Source: Thermogemmata fonticola
GTDB lineage: Bacteria; Planctomycetota; Planctomycetia; Gemmatales; Gemmataceae
Assembly: GCF_013694095.1 (NCBI RefSeq)
Contig: NZ_JACEFB010000001.1
Location: forward strand, 248,001-312,000
DNA: 64,000 nucleotides
Direction: 5' to 3'
This document shows, piece by piece, positions 1 through 9,355 of this stretch (position 1 is its first letter; each line of letters begins with the position of its first letter). The position numbers were made by a program, and so were the translations under genes. A model generated the notes under the pieces. It was not told the origin of the DNA and did not search any database. It worked only from the letters and a program-made list of their open reading frames with translations.

Positions 1-168
1 TTGCCGGGCTGCGCGGATCAAAGCCGCATGGCCGGCGTGGAGCGCTCCCATGGTCGGAACGAAGCCGATGGTCTGCCCTGCTCGCCGGGCTTGAGTTACC
101 TGCTGGCGCACCGATTCGATCCGCTCCACTACCAACGGCTTGCGGGGACCATTCATACCGACACTCAT
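1..168 (-). CDS. panC: Pantothenate synthetase, N-terminal part (cut by window edge)
   Basis: Translating the minus strand from the ATG at 168 gives 56 codons that run off the window. They contain TIGFVPTMGALHAGH, the N-terminal ATP-binding signature (PTMGxLHxGH) of pantothenate synthetase. This cytosolic enzyme condenses pantoate with beta-alanine using ATP, the last step of vitamin B5 synthesis. The start codon overlaps the stop of the upstream CYTH gene by four bases (ATGA), so the two are probably co-transcribed and translationally coupled. An AAGGTG element lies a few bases upstream. The rest of the protein, including the KMSKS-like region, lies outside the window. Confidence 0.9.
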   Translation of the reverse strand, partial: MSVGMNGPRKPLVVERIESVRQQVTQARRAGQTIGFVPTMGALHAGHAALIRAARQ

Positions 169-776
169 GATGTCACCTTAGAGTCATTGGCATCAGGACT
201 CGATTGAGCATGATCTAAGTTATTCTGGGTTTGCGCTTCCAAAACCATCTGCAAATACGAACGCAATTCCCGCTGGTGCAATCCTAATTCCTGGGTGATC
301 TGCAAGAGTGTAGCTTTAGCTTGCTCGTAGTTCTCATCTTCTGTCAGGATTTCCACTTCGACAAATGAGCCAACTTGGTATACATCGTCAAAGCAAATCT
401 CGACGGGAAACCCCCGCCGTTGCAAGCGATAGACCTGGCGGCGTTTGGACACCGTAGCGACGTAGCGGAAGCCGAGGGCGATGAGAAAGTCCCGCGCCTG
501 CCGGGCCGTCTCTTGGCCATTGGCCAAAGGCACCTCGATTTCCGGCCTGGTTTTCGTCTGCGAATCCCGCCGCGGACCCTTGTAAGTCAGGCGATTGGTC
601 TCCCCAACACAGCGCAAGCGCAACGCCTCATCTGTCTTGCGGAAGTCCTTGTGCGGCGCGTTGAAGTAGTGGTCCGTCTCGATCCGTTCGCTTGGCTCCT
701 CTGCCCCCCATTCCGCCAAGCGTTGGCGCAAGGCATCGGCATCGGTCAGGCGGTAGCGAATTTCTACTTCCAGCAT
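165..776 (-). CDS. CYTH-domain protein, class IV adenylate cyclase (CyaB)-like
   Basis: A 203-residue protein. It opens with MLEVEIRYRL, a form of the ExExK/R signature of CYTH proteins, which bind triphosphates and divalent metal inside a beta tunnel. Further family features are the strand DEALRLR, the pair YKGPR and RPEIEV, the segment KRRQVYRL and the acidic segment VEICFDDV near residue 125. Members act as class IV adenylate cyclases, thiamine triphosphatases or inorganic triphosphatases. Sequence alone does not decide between these; the closest named group is CyaB. It is cytosolic, with no signal or membrane segment. Its last codons overlap the panC start. Confidence 0.8.
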   Translation of the reverse strand: MLEVEIRYRLTDADALRQRLAEWGAEEPSERIETDHYFNAPHKDFRKTDEALRLRCVGETNRLTYKGPRRDSQTKTRPEIEVPLANGQETARQARDFLIALGFRYVATVSKRRQVYRLQRRGFPVEICFDDVYQVGSFVEVEILTEDENYEQAKATLLQITQELGLHQRELRSYLQMVLEAQTQNNLDHAQSSPDANDSKVTS

Positions 777-803
777 CTGAGATACCTATTCACTGCATGC
801 TTC

Positions 804-830
804 ATATTAACTTCAATAATAAGACCACAA
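804..830 (-). promoter_or_regulatory. Possible promoter of the CYTH-panC pair
   Basis: On the minus strand, TTGTGG (830-825) and TAATAT (809-804) are separated by 15 bases inside an AT-rich patch, about 28 bases before the ATG at 776. The spacing is short and the -35 match is poor, so this is only a candidate. Confidence 0.28.
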
Positions 831-973
831 CACAATTATCCCATGAGAAATCTCTAGAATCTACACGGTATATCATCGTGTTTTCGACATTTAGTATCGA
901 GCTATCTTCCTGGAGCGAGGCAGTAGGGTCTATATAACTCGTTCTCCTCCTGTTGTGTTCCCAGGCAGGTCCC

Positions 974-2923
974 TTATGGTGTCAGACCGATATGCCCCAG
1001 TGCCAAGCGCAGGAAGTGATCGGCCAGGGTGGCGCTGGCCTCATCGGCTTGTCGTTGCCAGGCTGCCCACTCCGTCTCGGACAGCTCCGGCGGGCATGGC
1101 GGCGTGCTAACCTCAAAGTAGGCCTTGGCCTTGGGTTCGGTGCCGCTGGGCCGCAGGCAGATCTTCCCTGTCATTCCCCTGTCACCTTGTAGGAGAAAGA
1201 CGAGGAAGTTCCGAGCGGCGCGATCCGTGTCGCCCTGGTAGGGGCCTAAACGTCCCTGTTCATCGAGCAGGTCCTCGAAGCGCGAAACATTCCAGCCAGC
1301 GATGCGGGCCGGCGGCGAACGGCGCAGTTGATCCATCATCCGCTGCATCTGCTGCTTCCCCTCGACTCCCGTAAGGGCGATGTTGCGTAGCTCGTTGCGG
1401 AAGTAACCGAAGCGGCGATGCAGTTCTGCCAGCAGGGCTGGTAAGGTGGATTGGCGGCGCTTTTGGTCCAAGGCGGCTTCCGCGAGCAATAAGGCCGCTC
1501 CTGCCGAGTCCTTATCCCGGATTTCCGGGGTCACCAGTACGCCGTGGCTTTCTTCCGTGGCAATGACGAAATCTTCCAGGCTGCCGCGCACGTCGCCGTA
1601 TTGTCCCGTGCTTTCCAAGCGTGCCAGTACATCCGCGTGGTATTTGAAACCGACCAGCAAGTCGTTGATCACCTGGGCACCGAAATGCTGGCCGATCCGG
1701 GTGATCAGGCCCGTCGTCACGAGCGTGGTGATGACGATGGGGGCGTTCGGCAGCGCTTCGCGGGAGGCGAGTTGCTCCAGTTTGAACCAGGTCAGCAAGG
1801 CAGCGATTTCCTGCCCTGTGAGGAAGTGGTACGGCGGTCCGCCTTCAGGCCGAGTACTGGCGAGACCGCCGAGGCGATCCGCATCCGGGTCGGTGGCGAT
1901 GACCAGGTCGGCGGCGTGCTCGCGGGCCACCGCTTCCGCCCGATCCAGGCACTCCGGCACCTCCGGGTTCGGAGTTTTCGTTACGTTCGGGAATTGACCA
2001 TCCGGTGTCATTTGCTCTGGCACAGGGATGGGGCGGAATCCTTGGGCTTCCAGCACTTCCCCGGCGCAGAAGGTGCCGCAGCCATGCAACGGCGTGAATA
2101 CCACGCGGATTTCATCGAACCGGGGCGGCGGGATCAGCGACTGCTTGCGGCACAAGGCGATGTAAGCTCGGTGCGGGCCGTCGTCCAGGAAATGCACTTT
2201 CCCCTGGCGCACCGCCTCTTCCCACGGCATGTGCCGGATCACCCGTACTTGCTCGACGCATTCGCTCATGATCTGATCTTCCGGCGGCACCGGCTGGGCT
2301 CCAGCCTCGTTGTAAAACTTGCTCCCGTTGTCATCCGGAGGATTATGGCTGGCGGTCATGTTCAGCCCGCCGTGTGCCCGCAGGTGGCGGATGGTGAACG
2401 ACAGCTCCGGCGTCGCCATGTAACGGGGTGAATCCGGTGGCAGAATGTGGACGTGAATCCCGTTGGCGGCATATACACCCGCGGCGTAATGGCAAAAATC
2501 CCGGCTGGACAGATGTAGCACCGGATTCGGCAACTGCGGGTTGTACACCCCCCGACGGTCCTCGAAGCGCCGCACGTCATAGGCCAGCACGACTTGCAAT
2601 GGGCGAACATCTGGAAAGCGCTGGTGCAAATAGTCGCAATGCCCCTGGACCGAAGCGCCGAGCGTCCACAGATTCATCCGGTTCGGGCCGATTCCCACCG
2701 CACCCCGACGCCCGCCGGTCCCAAAGGGCAGGACCTGGTAGAAGGAATCCAGTAATAGGGACCAGCGTCCGTTTTCGATCAGCCACTGAAGCTGCGGCAC
2801 GTAGGGGGCGAACTCCGGTTGTGTCAGCCATTGTTGCAAGTAGCCCAGAGCCTGCTGCCGCAGGGAATCATCCACCTCTAGCGAAGCGAAACCCGCTCGT
2901 GCGGCTTCGAGCCAGTCGTTCAT
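974..2923 (-). CDS. Phosphoglucomutase/phosphomannomutase-family phosphosugar mutase
   Basis: A 649-residue alpha-D-phosphohexomutase, read from the ATG at 2923 (MNDWLEAARAG). The frame stays open 73 codons further upstream, but that extension is unlike the family. Diagnostic motifs in order are the phosphoserine loop TASHNPPDDNGSK, the metal-binding DPDADRLGG, the sugar-binding EESHG and the C-terminal phosphate-binding RPSGTEPKAK. All catalytic elements are intact. The length and an N-terminal helical region suit the PGM2-like branch, which interconverts hexose (or pentose) 1- and 6- (or 5-) phosphates. Substrate preference cannot be read from sequence. It is divergent from mnmG across about 260 bases. 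Confidence 0.9.
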   Translation of the reverse strand: MNDWLEAARAGFASLEVDDSLRQQALGYLQQWLTQPEFAPYVPQLQWLIENGRWSLLLDSFYQVLPFGTGGRRGAVGIGPNRMNLWTLGASVQGHCDYLHQRFPDVRPLQVVLAYDVRRFEDRRGVYNPQLPNPVLHLSSRDFCHYAAGVYAANGIHVHILPPDSPRYMATPELSFTIRHLRAHGGLNMTASHNPPDDNGSKFYNEAGAQPVPPEDQIMSECVEQVRVIRHMPWEEAVRQGKVHFLDDGPHRAYIALCRKQSLIPPPRFDEIRVVFTPLHGCGTFCAGEVLEAQGFRPIPVPEQMTPDGQFPNVTKTPNPEVPECLDRAEAVAREHAADLVIATDPDADRLGGLASTRPEGGPPYHFLTGQEIAALLTWFKLEQLASREALPNAPIVITTLVTTGLITRIGQHFGAQVINDLLVGFKYHADVLARLESTGQYGDVRGSLEDFVIATEESHGVLVTPEIRDKDSAGAALLLAEAALDQKRRQSTLPALLAELHRRFGYFRNELRNIALTGVEGKQQMQRMMDQLRRSPPARIAGWNVSRFEDLLDEQGRLGPYQGDTDRAARNFLVFLLQGDRGMTGKICLRPSGTEPKAKAYFEVSTPPCPPELSETEWAAWQRQADEASATLADHFLRLALGHIGLTP

Positions 2924-3185
2924 GTTCGGCCCCTGTTTTTGCTCCCCAGAAAGGTCGCAAACACCGCTGATCCTAAGATACGACACGGCGCTAGTGCTGA
3001 TAGAAGACACCGTTACTGATAGGATATGAGTAGAAACTGTTGGGGCATGCCGGGCGGCCACGATTCCGACGACGCGAGTGCTCTGTCTGGAACCGGGGGG
3101 ATCGGCGCGGTCCGGCCCGCCCTCATCGGAAGCTGAGGTCACAGGTTCGGAGCCAGGCTAGGAGCGAGTGCGAGGTAGGATAGCG

Positions 3186-5018
3186 GTGAGTCGGTTGGAA
3201 TATCGTTACGATGTGGTGGTCGTGGGAGCCGGGCATGCGGGCGTCGAAGCGGCGATGGCCTGCGCCCGGCTAGGATTGCGCACCTGTCTGCTCACCCTCA
3301 ACGCGGACACGGTGGCGCAGATGAGTTGCAATCCGGCGATCGGCGGCGTGGCCAAAGGCCAAATCGTCCGGGAGATCGACGCTTTGGGTGGAGTCATGGG
3401 GCTGTGCACCGATGCCAGTACCATCCACTTCCGCATGCTCAACGCTTCCAAAGGGCCGGCCATGCATTCTCCCCGCGCCCAGTGCGACAAGAAACTGTAC
3501 CAGTTCACCATGAAGCGCCTGGTGGAAGAACAATCCAATCTCACTCTCCGCCAGGAGTTGGTTGAAGGGCTGATCTTGGAGCCGTATCAGGACTCATCCA
3601 CACCGGCCCGCCTGCGGGTTCGCGGCGTAGTTTGTCGGGGAGATACGCACTACTTCGCGGAGGCGGTGGTCCTCACCACGGGGACCTTTCTCAAGGCGAT
3701 CATGCACACGGGCGAGGCCAAGACGCCGGGAGGTCGGGCCGGCGATGTCTCGGCGGAAAAAATGAGCGAAAGCCTCGCGAGCGCCGGCTTTGAACTGTCC
3801 CGCTTCAAGACCGGTACCCCTTGCCGGCTCAACGGGCGCACCATCGACTTTTCCCAGTGCCAAATCCAACCGGGAGAGACCCCGCGCCCCTTCAGCTTCC
3901 GGACGGAGCGCGTGACCCTGCCCCAACTTCCCTGCCACGCCACCCATACCACGCCGGAAGTCCATGAGCTGATCCGGGCCAATCTCCATCGCGCCCCGAT
4001 GTACAGCGGCCAAATCCGCAGCCGAGGCCCGCGCTACTGCCCCAGTATCGAAGACAAAGTCGTGCGCTTCGCCGACAAAACCAGCCACACCATCTTCCTC
4101 GAACCGGAGGGTCTCAACACCTGGGAATACTACTGCAATGGGATTAGCACCAGTCTGCCGAAAGACGTGCAGGCGGCCATGCTCCGGCTAATTCCCGGCT
4201 TGCAGAATGCGGAAGTCATGCGCTGGGGTTATGCCGTTGAATACGACTACGCTCCCCCCACGCAATTGTTCCCGACGCTGGAAACCAAACGGGTCGCGGG
4301 GCTGTACTTCGCCGGACAAATCAACGGCACTACCGGTTACGAGGAAGCGGCGGCTCAGGGCTTGATGGCCGGGCTGAACGCCGCCCTCAAACTCAAGGGC
4401 CAGCCCCCGCTCATCCTCGATCGCAGCCAGGCCTACATTGGCGTCCTGATCGATGACCTGGTCACCAAGGGAGTTGATGAACCCTACCGCATGTTCACTT
4501 CGCGAGCGGAGTACCGCCTCATGCTCCGCCATGATAATGCGGACCGCCGGCTCACGCCCATCGGCTATCGCATCGGTTCCGTCGATGCCACGACGTGGGA
4601 GCGCTTGCAACGCAAAGAACAACGGATCGCCGAGCTGCAAGAGTATCTCCGCCAGCATTCCCACGACGGGATAACCCTAGAAGCCTGGCTCCGTCGCACG
4701 GAGATCACCTGGACCGACCTGTGCGAACGCCATCCCCCCTTGCGGGTCTGGGAACAATACCCAGAGGTGGTGGAGCAGGTATGCCTGGAGGCGAAGTACG
4801 GCGGGTATATTCAACGGCAGGCGGCGGAGATCGAGCGTTTCCGCAAGCTGGAGAACAAGGCCATCCCCCCGCATTTTGACTATTTCGCTGTGCCCCAGTT
4901 GCGTTACGAGGCCCGTGAGAAATTGAGCCGGATTCGACCAGCCAGTCTGGGCCAGGCAAGCCGGATCAGTGGCATCACCCCCGCCGACCTCGCAGTGCTG
5001 TTGTTTTATTTGGAATGA
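3186..5018 (+). CDS. mnmG: tRNA uridine-5-carboxymethylaminomethyl modification enzyme MnmG (GidA)
   Basis: A 610-residue protein from the GTG at 3186, which has GGTAGGA about six bases upstream. An in-frame GTG at 3168 lacks such a site. The FAD-binding GAGHAG (residues 14-19) is followed by SCNPAIGG, the substrate-loop stretch [31 protein letters not shown], the second dinucleotide region [17 protein letters not shown] and [10 protein letters not shown]. These are the classic MnmG signatures at normal length. With MnmE, MnmG installs the carboxymethylaminomethyl group on wobble uridine of certain tRNAs, using FAD, NADH, GTP and a folate one-carbon unit. No mnmE or rsmG lies next to it here. 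Confidence 0.97.
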   Translation: MSRLEYRYDVVVVGAGHAGVEAAMACARLGLRTCLLTLNADTVAQMSCNPAIGGVAKGQIVREIDALGGVMGLCTDASTIHFRMLNASKGPAMHSPRAQCDKKLYQFTMKRLVEEQSNLTLRQELVEGLILEPYQDSSTPARLRVRGVVCRGDTHYFAEAVVLTTGTFLKAIMHTGEAKTPGGRAGDVSAEKMSESLASAGFELSRFKTGTPCRLNGRTIDFSQCQIQPGETPRPFSFRTERVTLPQLPCHATHTTPEVHELIRANLHRAPMYSGQIRSRGPRYCPSIEDKVVRFADKTSHTIFLEPEGLNTWEYYCNGISTSLPKDVQAAMLRLIPGLQNAEVMRWGYAVEYDYAPPTQLFPTLETKRVAGLYFAGQINGTTGYEEAAAQGLMAGLNAALKLKGQPPLILDRSQAYIGVLIDDLVTKGVDEPYRMFTSRAEYRLMLRHDNADRRLTPIGYRIGSVDATTWERLQRKEQRIAELQEYLRQHSHDGITLEAWLRRTEITWTDLCERHPPLRVWEQYPEVVEQVCLEAKYGGYIQRQAAEIERFRKLENKAIPPHFDYFAVPQLRYEAREKLSRIRPASLGQASRISGITPADLAVLLFYLE

Positions 5019-5811
5019 GTTGCTATGAGGGGTCCCGCACACAGGGAAACCGGGGTAACGGGCGCGGGTTCGTTCTCGGCTCAGCCGCCAAATACCCCAC
5101 CCTACCCCGCCTCCCGTGGCGCGCATCGGCCCTCTTCCCCTCCCTCTTGGACCTATTCTTGGGAAGAGCGGCGATGGCTGTCCCCATCCTGACCTTGCCA
5201 AGTGGTCAGGGCCATGCTATCCCGCAAAAGTCGGTCCCCGGAGGCTATCCTCCTTGACAGGGGGCTGAACGGTTGGGCCAGACGGAAGGACCAACCCTGA
5301 GGTCCCTCCTGCACAGCCGGATACCCTTGGGTGCAGCCAAAATACACCAAACAGGCAAACTGGCGAGTTTGGATTGAGGAGGACCGATCAGGCTGCCGAT
5401 AACAACAATGATCGACTCCGCGGGATAGGCTATGCTAGAAGACTGATAGAACTTGACGAACGAGGTAAGGTGAAGGTACTAGAGGTTCTGGCAAACCTGA
5501 AGGGAGTGAGAGGAAAATGGGGAGCGTGGCAGTCCGAGAGCGAAGCATGGCTGACTCTTGGGGCAATCCCGCTTGGCCGACATTTTCTCTCACGTTAGGA
5601 TGCCATCAGAGACCGACGCGTCAGTGGGGCCAGACCTCGGATCGCCTCGCCTCACACGCCGTCCTGCCAGAGTGGCAAGAGAAAGTCTTGACCTCTGGCT
5701 CCTCATTTCGGGAATGCGGTAAGTTTTTGGGAAGGGATTCCGGTCCCCAACGGCAGTGACGCACGGACAGGGACCGCACAACGCCGGTCAAGCCGGCAAG
5801 GTGGGTTGACT
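5019..5811 (+). other. Gene-free stretch between mnmG and the HTH-receiver gene
   Basis: About 790 bases with only short, unconvincing frames. A weak promoter-like pair, TTGACG (5453-5458) and TACTAG (5477-5482) with 18-base spacing, points toward the HTH-receiver gene but lies about 330 bases before its start. No tRNA, tmRNA or SRP RNA signature was recognised. An undescribed small RNA or long leader cannot be excluded. Confidence 0.4.
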
Positions 5812-6393
5812 ATGAAGACTGTATTTACCACGGGAGAAGCTGCGAAAATCTGCAAAGTGTCCCAGCAAACGATCATCCGCTGCTTCGACAGCGGCCAGCT
5901 CAAGGGCTTCCGCGTGCCCGGTTCCAAGTTCCGGCGGATTCCCCGCGAAGCTCTGTACAAGTTCATGAAGGACCACGGCATCCCGACCGATGCCCTCGAA
6001 AGCGGCAAGCGCAAGGTCCTGCTGGTGGATGACGAGCCGGACCTGGTGGCGACCATCAGCCAGGCTTTGCAAGAGGATGGCCGCTTTGAGGTCCGCATCG
6101 CCTCCAACGGCTTCGATGCCGGCATGATGGTCAAGGAATATCACCCCGACATCATCATCCTGGACGTGATGCTGCCGGACATCAACGGACGGGAAGTCTG
6201 CCACCGCGTCCGCTCCGACCCCAACATGGAAGATGTGCGCATCATTTGCATCTCCGGCATGATTGAAGAGGACAAGGTCCAGGAGCTGAAACTGGCGGGT
6301 GCGGATGACTTCCTCGCCAAGCCGTTTGATATTGACGTCCTGATTGAGAAGATGTGCGCTCAGCTCGGAATGGAGTCGAACATGCTGGTGTGA
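5812..6393 (+). CDS. Excisionase-type HTH DNA-binding domain fused to a response-regulator receiver
   Basis: A 193-residue protein from the ATG at 5812, with AAGGTGG about eight bases upstream. Residues 1-55 form a MerR/excisionase-type winged HTH (TTGEAAKICKVSQQTIIRC, then GFRVPGSKFRRIPR). A short linker leads to a full receiver domain from about residue 68. It has the acidic pair DDE, the phospho-acceptor Asp in IIILDVMLP, a Ser in CISGM at the Thr/Ser switch position, and the Lys of FLAKPF. The order is unusual: DNA binding comes first and the receiver last, with no separate effector domain. A histidine kinase gene starts 134 bases downstream and is the obvious partner candidate. Whether phosphorylation alters DNA binding is inference. 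Confidence 0.88.
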   Translation: MKTVFTTGEAAKICKVSQQTIIRCFDSGQLKGFRVPGSKFRRIPREALYKFMKDHGIPTDALESGKRKVLLVDDEPDLVATISQALQEDGRFEVRIASNGFDAGMMVKEYHPDIIILDVMLPDINGREVCHRVRSDPNMEDVRIICISGMIEEDKVQELKLAGADDFLAKPFDIDVLIEKMCAQLGMESNMLV

Positions 6394-6527
6394 CCTTGTC
6401 TGCAAGGTGGGGAAAGCCGCAGGAGATGTACCGCTTCTGGATTCTCCTGCGGTAGCAGGCCTGAAAATGAACCTGCTCGCCCAATGGAACCTGTAGAGAA
6501 CCAGTGGCTCCAAGGAAGGAGTGCCGC

Positions 6528-8258
6528 GTGCCTGGGATGGCGGTCGGGATGGCGGCAGCCAATCTCCCTTGGCTGTGCCCTCGAACCGACAATTTGATCG
6601 CTCTGGCGGACAAGCCGGAGACGCTTCCCCAGCGAGCTAAGCTGGACCCGGCCCTCGCCCTGCTTCTACTGCGCCTTGCTCCCAGCCTCTCGTTTCCGCA
6701 AAATTGGACCGTGGCTGAACTCGCTTCCCCGCGCTTGCCGGCTTGGGTTCTCGCTTACCTCCAGCGGCCAGCATGTGGCGTTCTCCCCTGGTCCAGCCAT
6801 GCTTGGCAACGCCTGTGGCAATGGGCCTGTCAAGCGGCCCGACAGGCTGCGGCGGCGGCACGTCAATCCCGGCGGGTGTCTCCCTCCCAAGCCTATTTCG
6901 CGGCCCTCTTGGCGCCTTTGGGCTGGTATGCCGTCGCGGCCATTGACCCGCTGGCTCTCGGCGATGTCCTTCATGACCCGCAAGCCCAGCATGCTCCGCG
7001 GACTCGGCAACAGGCCACGTGGGGACTGGATCATGCCGCCATCGCCCGGCGTTTGGCCCTCCGCTGGAATCTACCTCCCTGGCTCTCCGAGATCGTGGGG
7101 AAACTCCACCTGCCCTCTTCCCTCGCCTCCCAATTCGCGGAGAATGGCGAGGTGCCGCCGCTGGTTCCTCTCGTGCAGTGGGCCTGGCGGGAAGTGGAAC
7201 GGGCCGACCCTGCCGCCGCGGCGCTGGGTTTGACGCCGGAAACCGATACGGAGGTCCTGACCGTCACTTCTTCATCTGCGGATGGACCCCCCTTCGCTCC
7301 GAAGGCTCTGGCGGAGGGCGCTCCCCGGCTTTCAGACCCTGATGACGGTAAATCGTCACAATCCGAGAATCCTGCATGTCTGACCGCTGGCAGTACCGCC
7401 GATGACCCTTACCAAGTACCCCTTCTCTTGCCCTTGCTGCGGCAAGCGTTGGGCCACCGGCAGCAGCAGGGCGCGACGGTCATCGCCCGGTTCGAGAACG
7501 AGGTCGATCAACTCCACGCGGCATTGGAACGCGCCGGCCGCCAAGCAGCCTCCCAGCTCCAGCAAGCCAAATTGGCGGCCTTGGCAGAGTTCGCCGCAGG
7601 TGCAGCCCATGAGATCAACAACCCCCTGGCGATTATCACCGCGCAAGTCCAGAACTTGCTCCGCAAGGAGACAGACACTCAGCGCCGCGAAGCCTTCCAG
7701 GTCATCCTGAAGCAGTCCCAGCGTATTGCCGACCTGCTCAAGGACGTCATGACTTTTGCCCGTCCGCCGCGCCCGCAACGTAGCCCCGTCCCCTTGACCG
7801 AACTGCTTTTGGCTTTGCGGCGGGAACTGCATGAAGTGCTCCAGACCTCGCAGGTCCGCCTGGAAATCCAGGCCGATGATCCCGCATTGTGGTTGAACAT
7901 TGACATTAAGCAGGTGCTGCAAGGCCTCGGGGCGGTTTTGCGTAATGCGGTCGAAGCTGCGGCGGCAGGGGGCTGGGTGCGGCTCCGCGTCGAAGCGACT
8001 CCGGCTTGGCTTCACATCCTCGTGGAGGATAGCGGGCCAGGGCTTTCGCCCGCCGCGGCAGAGCATGCTTTTGACCCCTTCTACTCTGGACGCGAAGCCG
8101 GGCGCGGGCGCGGCCTGGGACTGCCCCTCGCTTGGAGACTATTGCAGCAAAATGAGGGCAATCTCCGCTACGAACCCCTCCCAGAAACACCGGGTCGCTT
8201 CCGCATTTCCCTGCCGCGTTGTGTCGATCCGCCGGCTCTCCTGCGCCAATCGGCTTAG
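6528..8258 (+). CDS. Cytosolic sensor histidine kinase with HDOD-like N-terminal region
   Basis: A 576-residue protein from the GTG at 6528, preceded by AAGGAAGGAG at good spacing. The C-terminal half is a complete transmitter: dimerisation helix with phospho-acceptor His361 in GAAHEINNPL, N-box GAVLRNAVEA near residue 470, G1 box EDSGPGLS near 500 and G2 box GRGRGLGLPLAW near 525. The N-terminal 230 residues lack membrane helices and resemble an HDOD/HD-like helical domain, with segments such as IARRLALRWNLPPWLSEIV. A long coiled-coil-like stretch follows (FENEVDQLHAAL to QLQQAKLAALAEF). It is therefore likely a soluble kinase sensing an internal cue, presumably signalling to the HTH-receiver protein encoded just upstream. 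Confidence 0.85.
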   Translation: MPGMAVGMAAANLPWLCPRTDNLIALADKPETLPQRAKLDPALALLLLRLAPSLSFPQNWTVAELASPRLPAWVLAYLQRPACGVLPWSSHAWQRLWQWACQAARQAAAAARQSRRVSPSQAYFAALLAPLGWYAVAAIDPLALGDVLHDPQAQHAPRTRQQATWGLDHAAIARRLALRWNLPPWLSEIVGKLHLPSSLASQFAENGEVPPLVPLVQWAWREVERADPAAAALGLTPETDTEVLTVTSSSADGPPFAPKALAEGAPRLSDPDDGKSSQSENPACLTAGSTADDPYQVPLLLPLLRQALGHRQQQGATVIARFENEVDQLHAALERAGRQAASQLQQAKLAALAEFAAGAAHEINNPLAIITAQVQNLLRKETDTQRREAFQVILKQSQRIADLLKDVMTFARPPRPQRSPVPLTELLLALRRELHEVLQTSQVRLEIQADDPALWLNIDIKQVLQGLGAVLRNAVEAAAAGGWVRLRVEATPAWLHILVEDSGPGLSPAAAEHAFDPFYSGREAGRGRGLGLPLAWRLLQQNEGNLRYEPLPETPGRFRISLPRCVDPPALLRQSA

Positions 8259-8269
8259 AATGTACATTC
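8258..8269. repeat. 12-bp perfect palindrome after the histidine kinase stop codon
   Basis: GAATGTACATTC begins at the last base of the kinase stop codon. It could be an operator for comF, which starts about 140 bases downstream, or chance. There is no T-run, so it is not a convincing terminator. Confidence 0.3.
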
Positions 8270-8411
8270 CCTGATCCCTCCGTCAAACTCGCTTTTCCCG
8301 CAAATCCCTCGGATGGGAAAGTGTGCCAGAAATCCAACACCTGGTGCGTTTCCTGGATTCTCGTTATCGTTAATGGGCAATCGGTTTCCCTCTTCTCGTA
8401 GGTGGGCAGCG

Positions 8412-9149
8412 ATGGCCTGGCCTGGGCACCGGTGGCTGTTCCATGTCACGGAGCTGATCACTCCCAACCGCTGCTGGGTTTGCTTGGCTGGAGAGGCAGA
8501 AGGCGGCCCGATCCGGCACGGGCTTTGCTTCTCATGCTGGAAAGAGGTGGCCTCGGACCCTCATCATCGGTGTCGCCGGTGTGCCGCCACGATTGGTGCC
8601 TTCACCGAGGGGGATCAAGCATGTCCCACCTGCCGTGCGAAGGACTTGCACCTCGATAGCACAGTGCGCTTGGGGCCTTATGAAGGACTTTTGCGGGATG
8701 TCATTCTGATGATGAAGACGCCGATGGGCGAGGGACTCGCGGAGCAGATGGGACATCTTCTGGCCGAGGTCAAAGGCGAGGAGTTGCGTTTGAAATCGTT
8801 ACATTTGGTGACATGTGTGCCGATGTACTGGTATCGGCGGTGGCAGCGTGGCCACAATCAGGCCGACCGCTTGGCCCGGTGCCTGTCTCAAAGCCTGCAT
8901 CTTCCGTATGTTCCGCATCTTCTGCGCCGCCGGTACGGAGCGGCTCAGGAGGTGCAACCCTCCGCCTCGGCGCGCTGGCAGAATGTGCGGCAGGCTTTTT
9001 CCCTGCGAGCCGGTGCAAACTTGAAGGGGCAGCGCATTCTGGTGGTGGACGACGTCATGACGACCGGGGCGACACTCTCCGCCATCGCCCAATGTCTCCG
9101 CCGAGCTGGTGCCGAGGAGGTCCATGCGGCAATCCTGGCGCGGGCTTGA
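8412..9149 (+). CDS. comF: ComF-family phosphoribosyltransferase-like protein
   Basis: A 246-residue protein. I chose the ATG at 8412 because TAGGTGGG lies just upstream; in-frame ATGs at 8313 and 8373 lack such sites. The N-terminus carries zinc-ribbon cysteines in four CxxC pairs (CWVC, CFSC, CRRC, CPTC). The C-terminal part is a type I phosphoribosyltransferase fold with the PRPP-binding loop VVDDVMTTGATL near residue 210 and the family segment RGHNQADRLA. ComF proteins are needed for DNA uptake in naturally transformable bacteria and are widespread elsewhere, where their role is less clear. No other competence gene lies nearby. Confidence 0.88.
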   Translation: MAWPGHRWLFHVTELITPNRCWVCLAGEAEGGPIRHGLCFSCWKEVASDPHHRCRRCAATIGAFTEGDQACPTCRAKDLHLDSTVRLGPYEGLLRDVILMMKTPMGEGLAEQMGHLLAEVKGEELRLKSLHLVTCVPMYWYRRWQRGHNQADRLARCLSQSLHLPYVPHLLRRRYGAAQEVQPSASARWQNVRQAFSLRAGANLKGQRILVVDDVMTTGATLSAIAQCLRRAGAEEVHAAILARA

Positions 9150-9355
9150 AAGGGTACGGCCGGGAGGTGGCATGCCGAATGGAGAGAAAATAGGAGGGAA
9201 GCCGAAAACACCGGTCGTTTCTGTCGATACCGCCCGATTTGCTGCAAGGATGGCAGTTTGATCGGGGGATAGTGGTTGTGGCATTCGATGAAACAGCACA
9301 GGGGCAGGCACTCCGTGGGGGCGGAGTTCTGCCCCACAACATGGGGGAACCTGAC

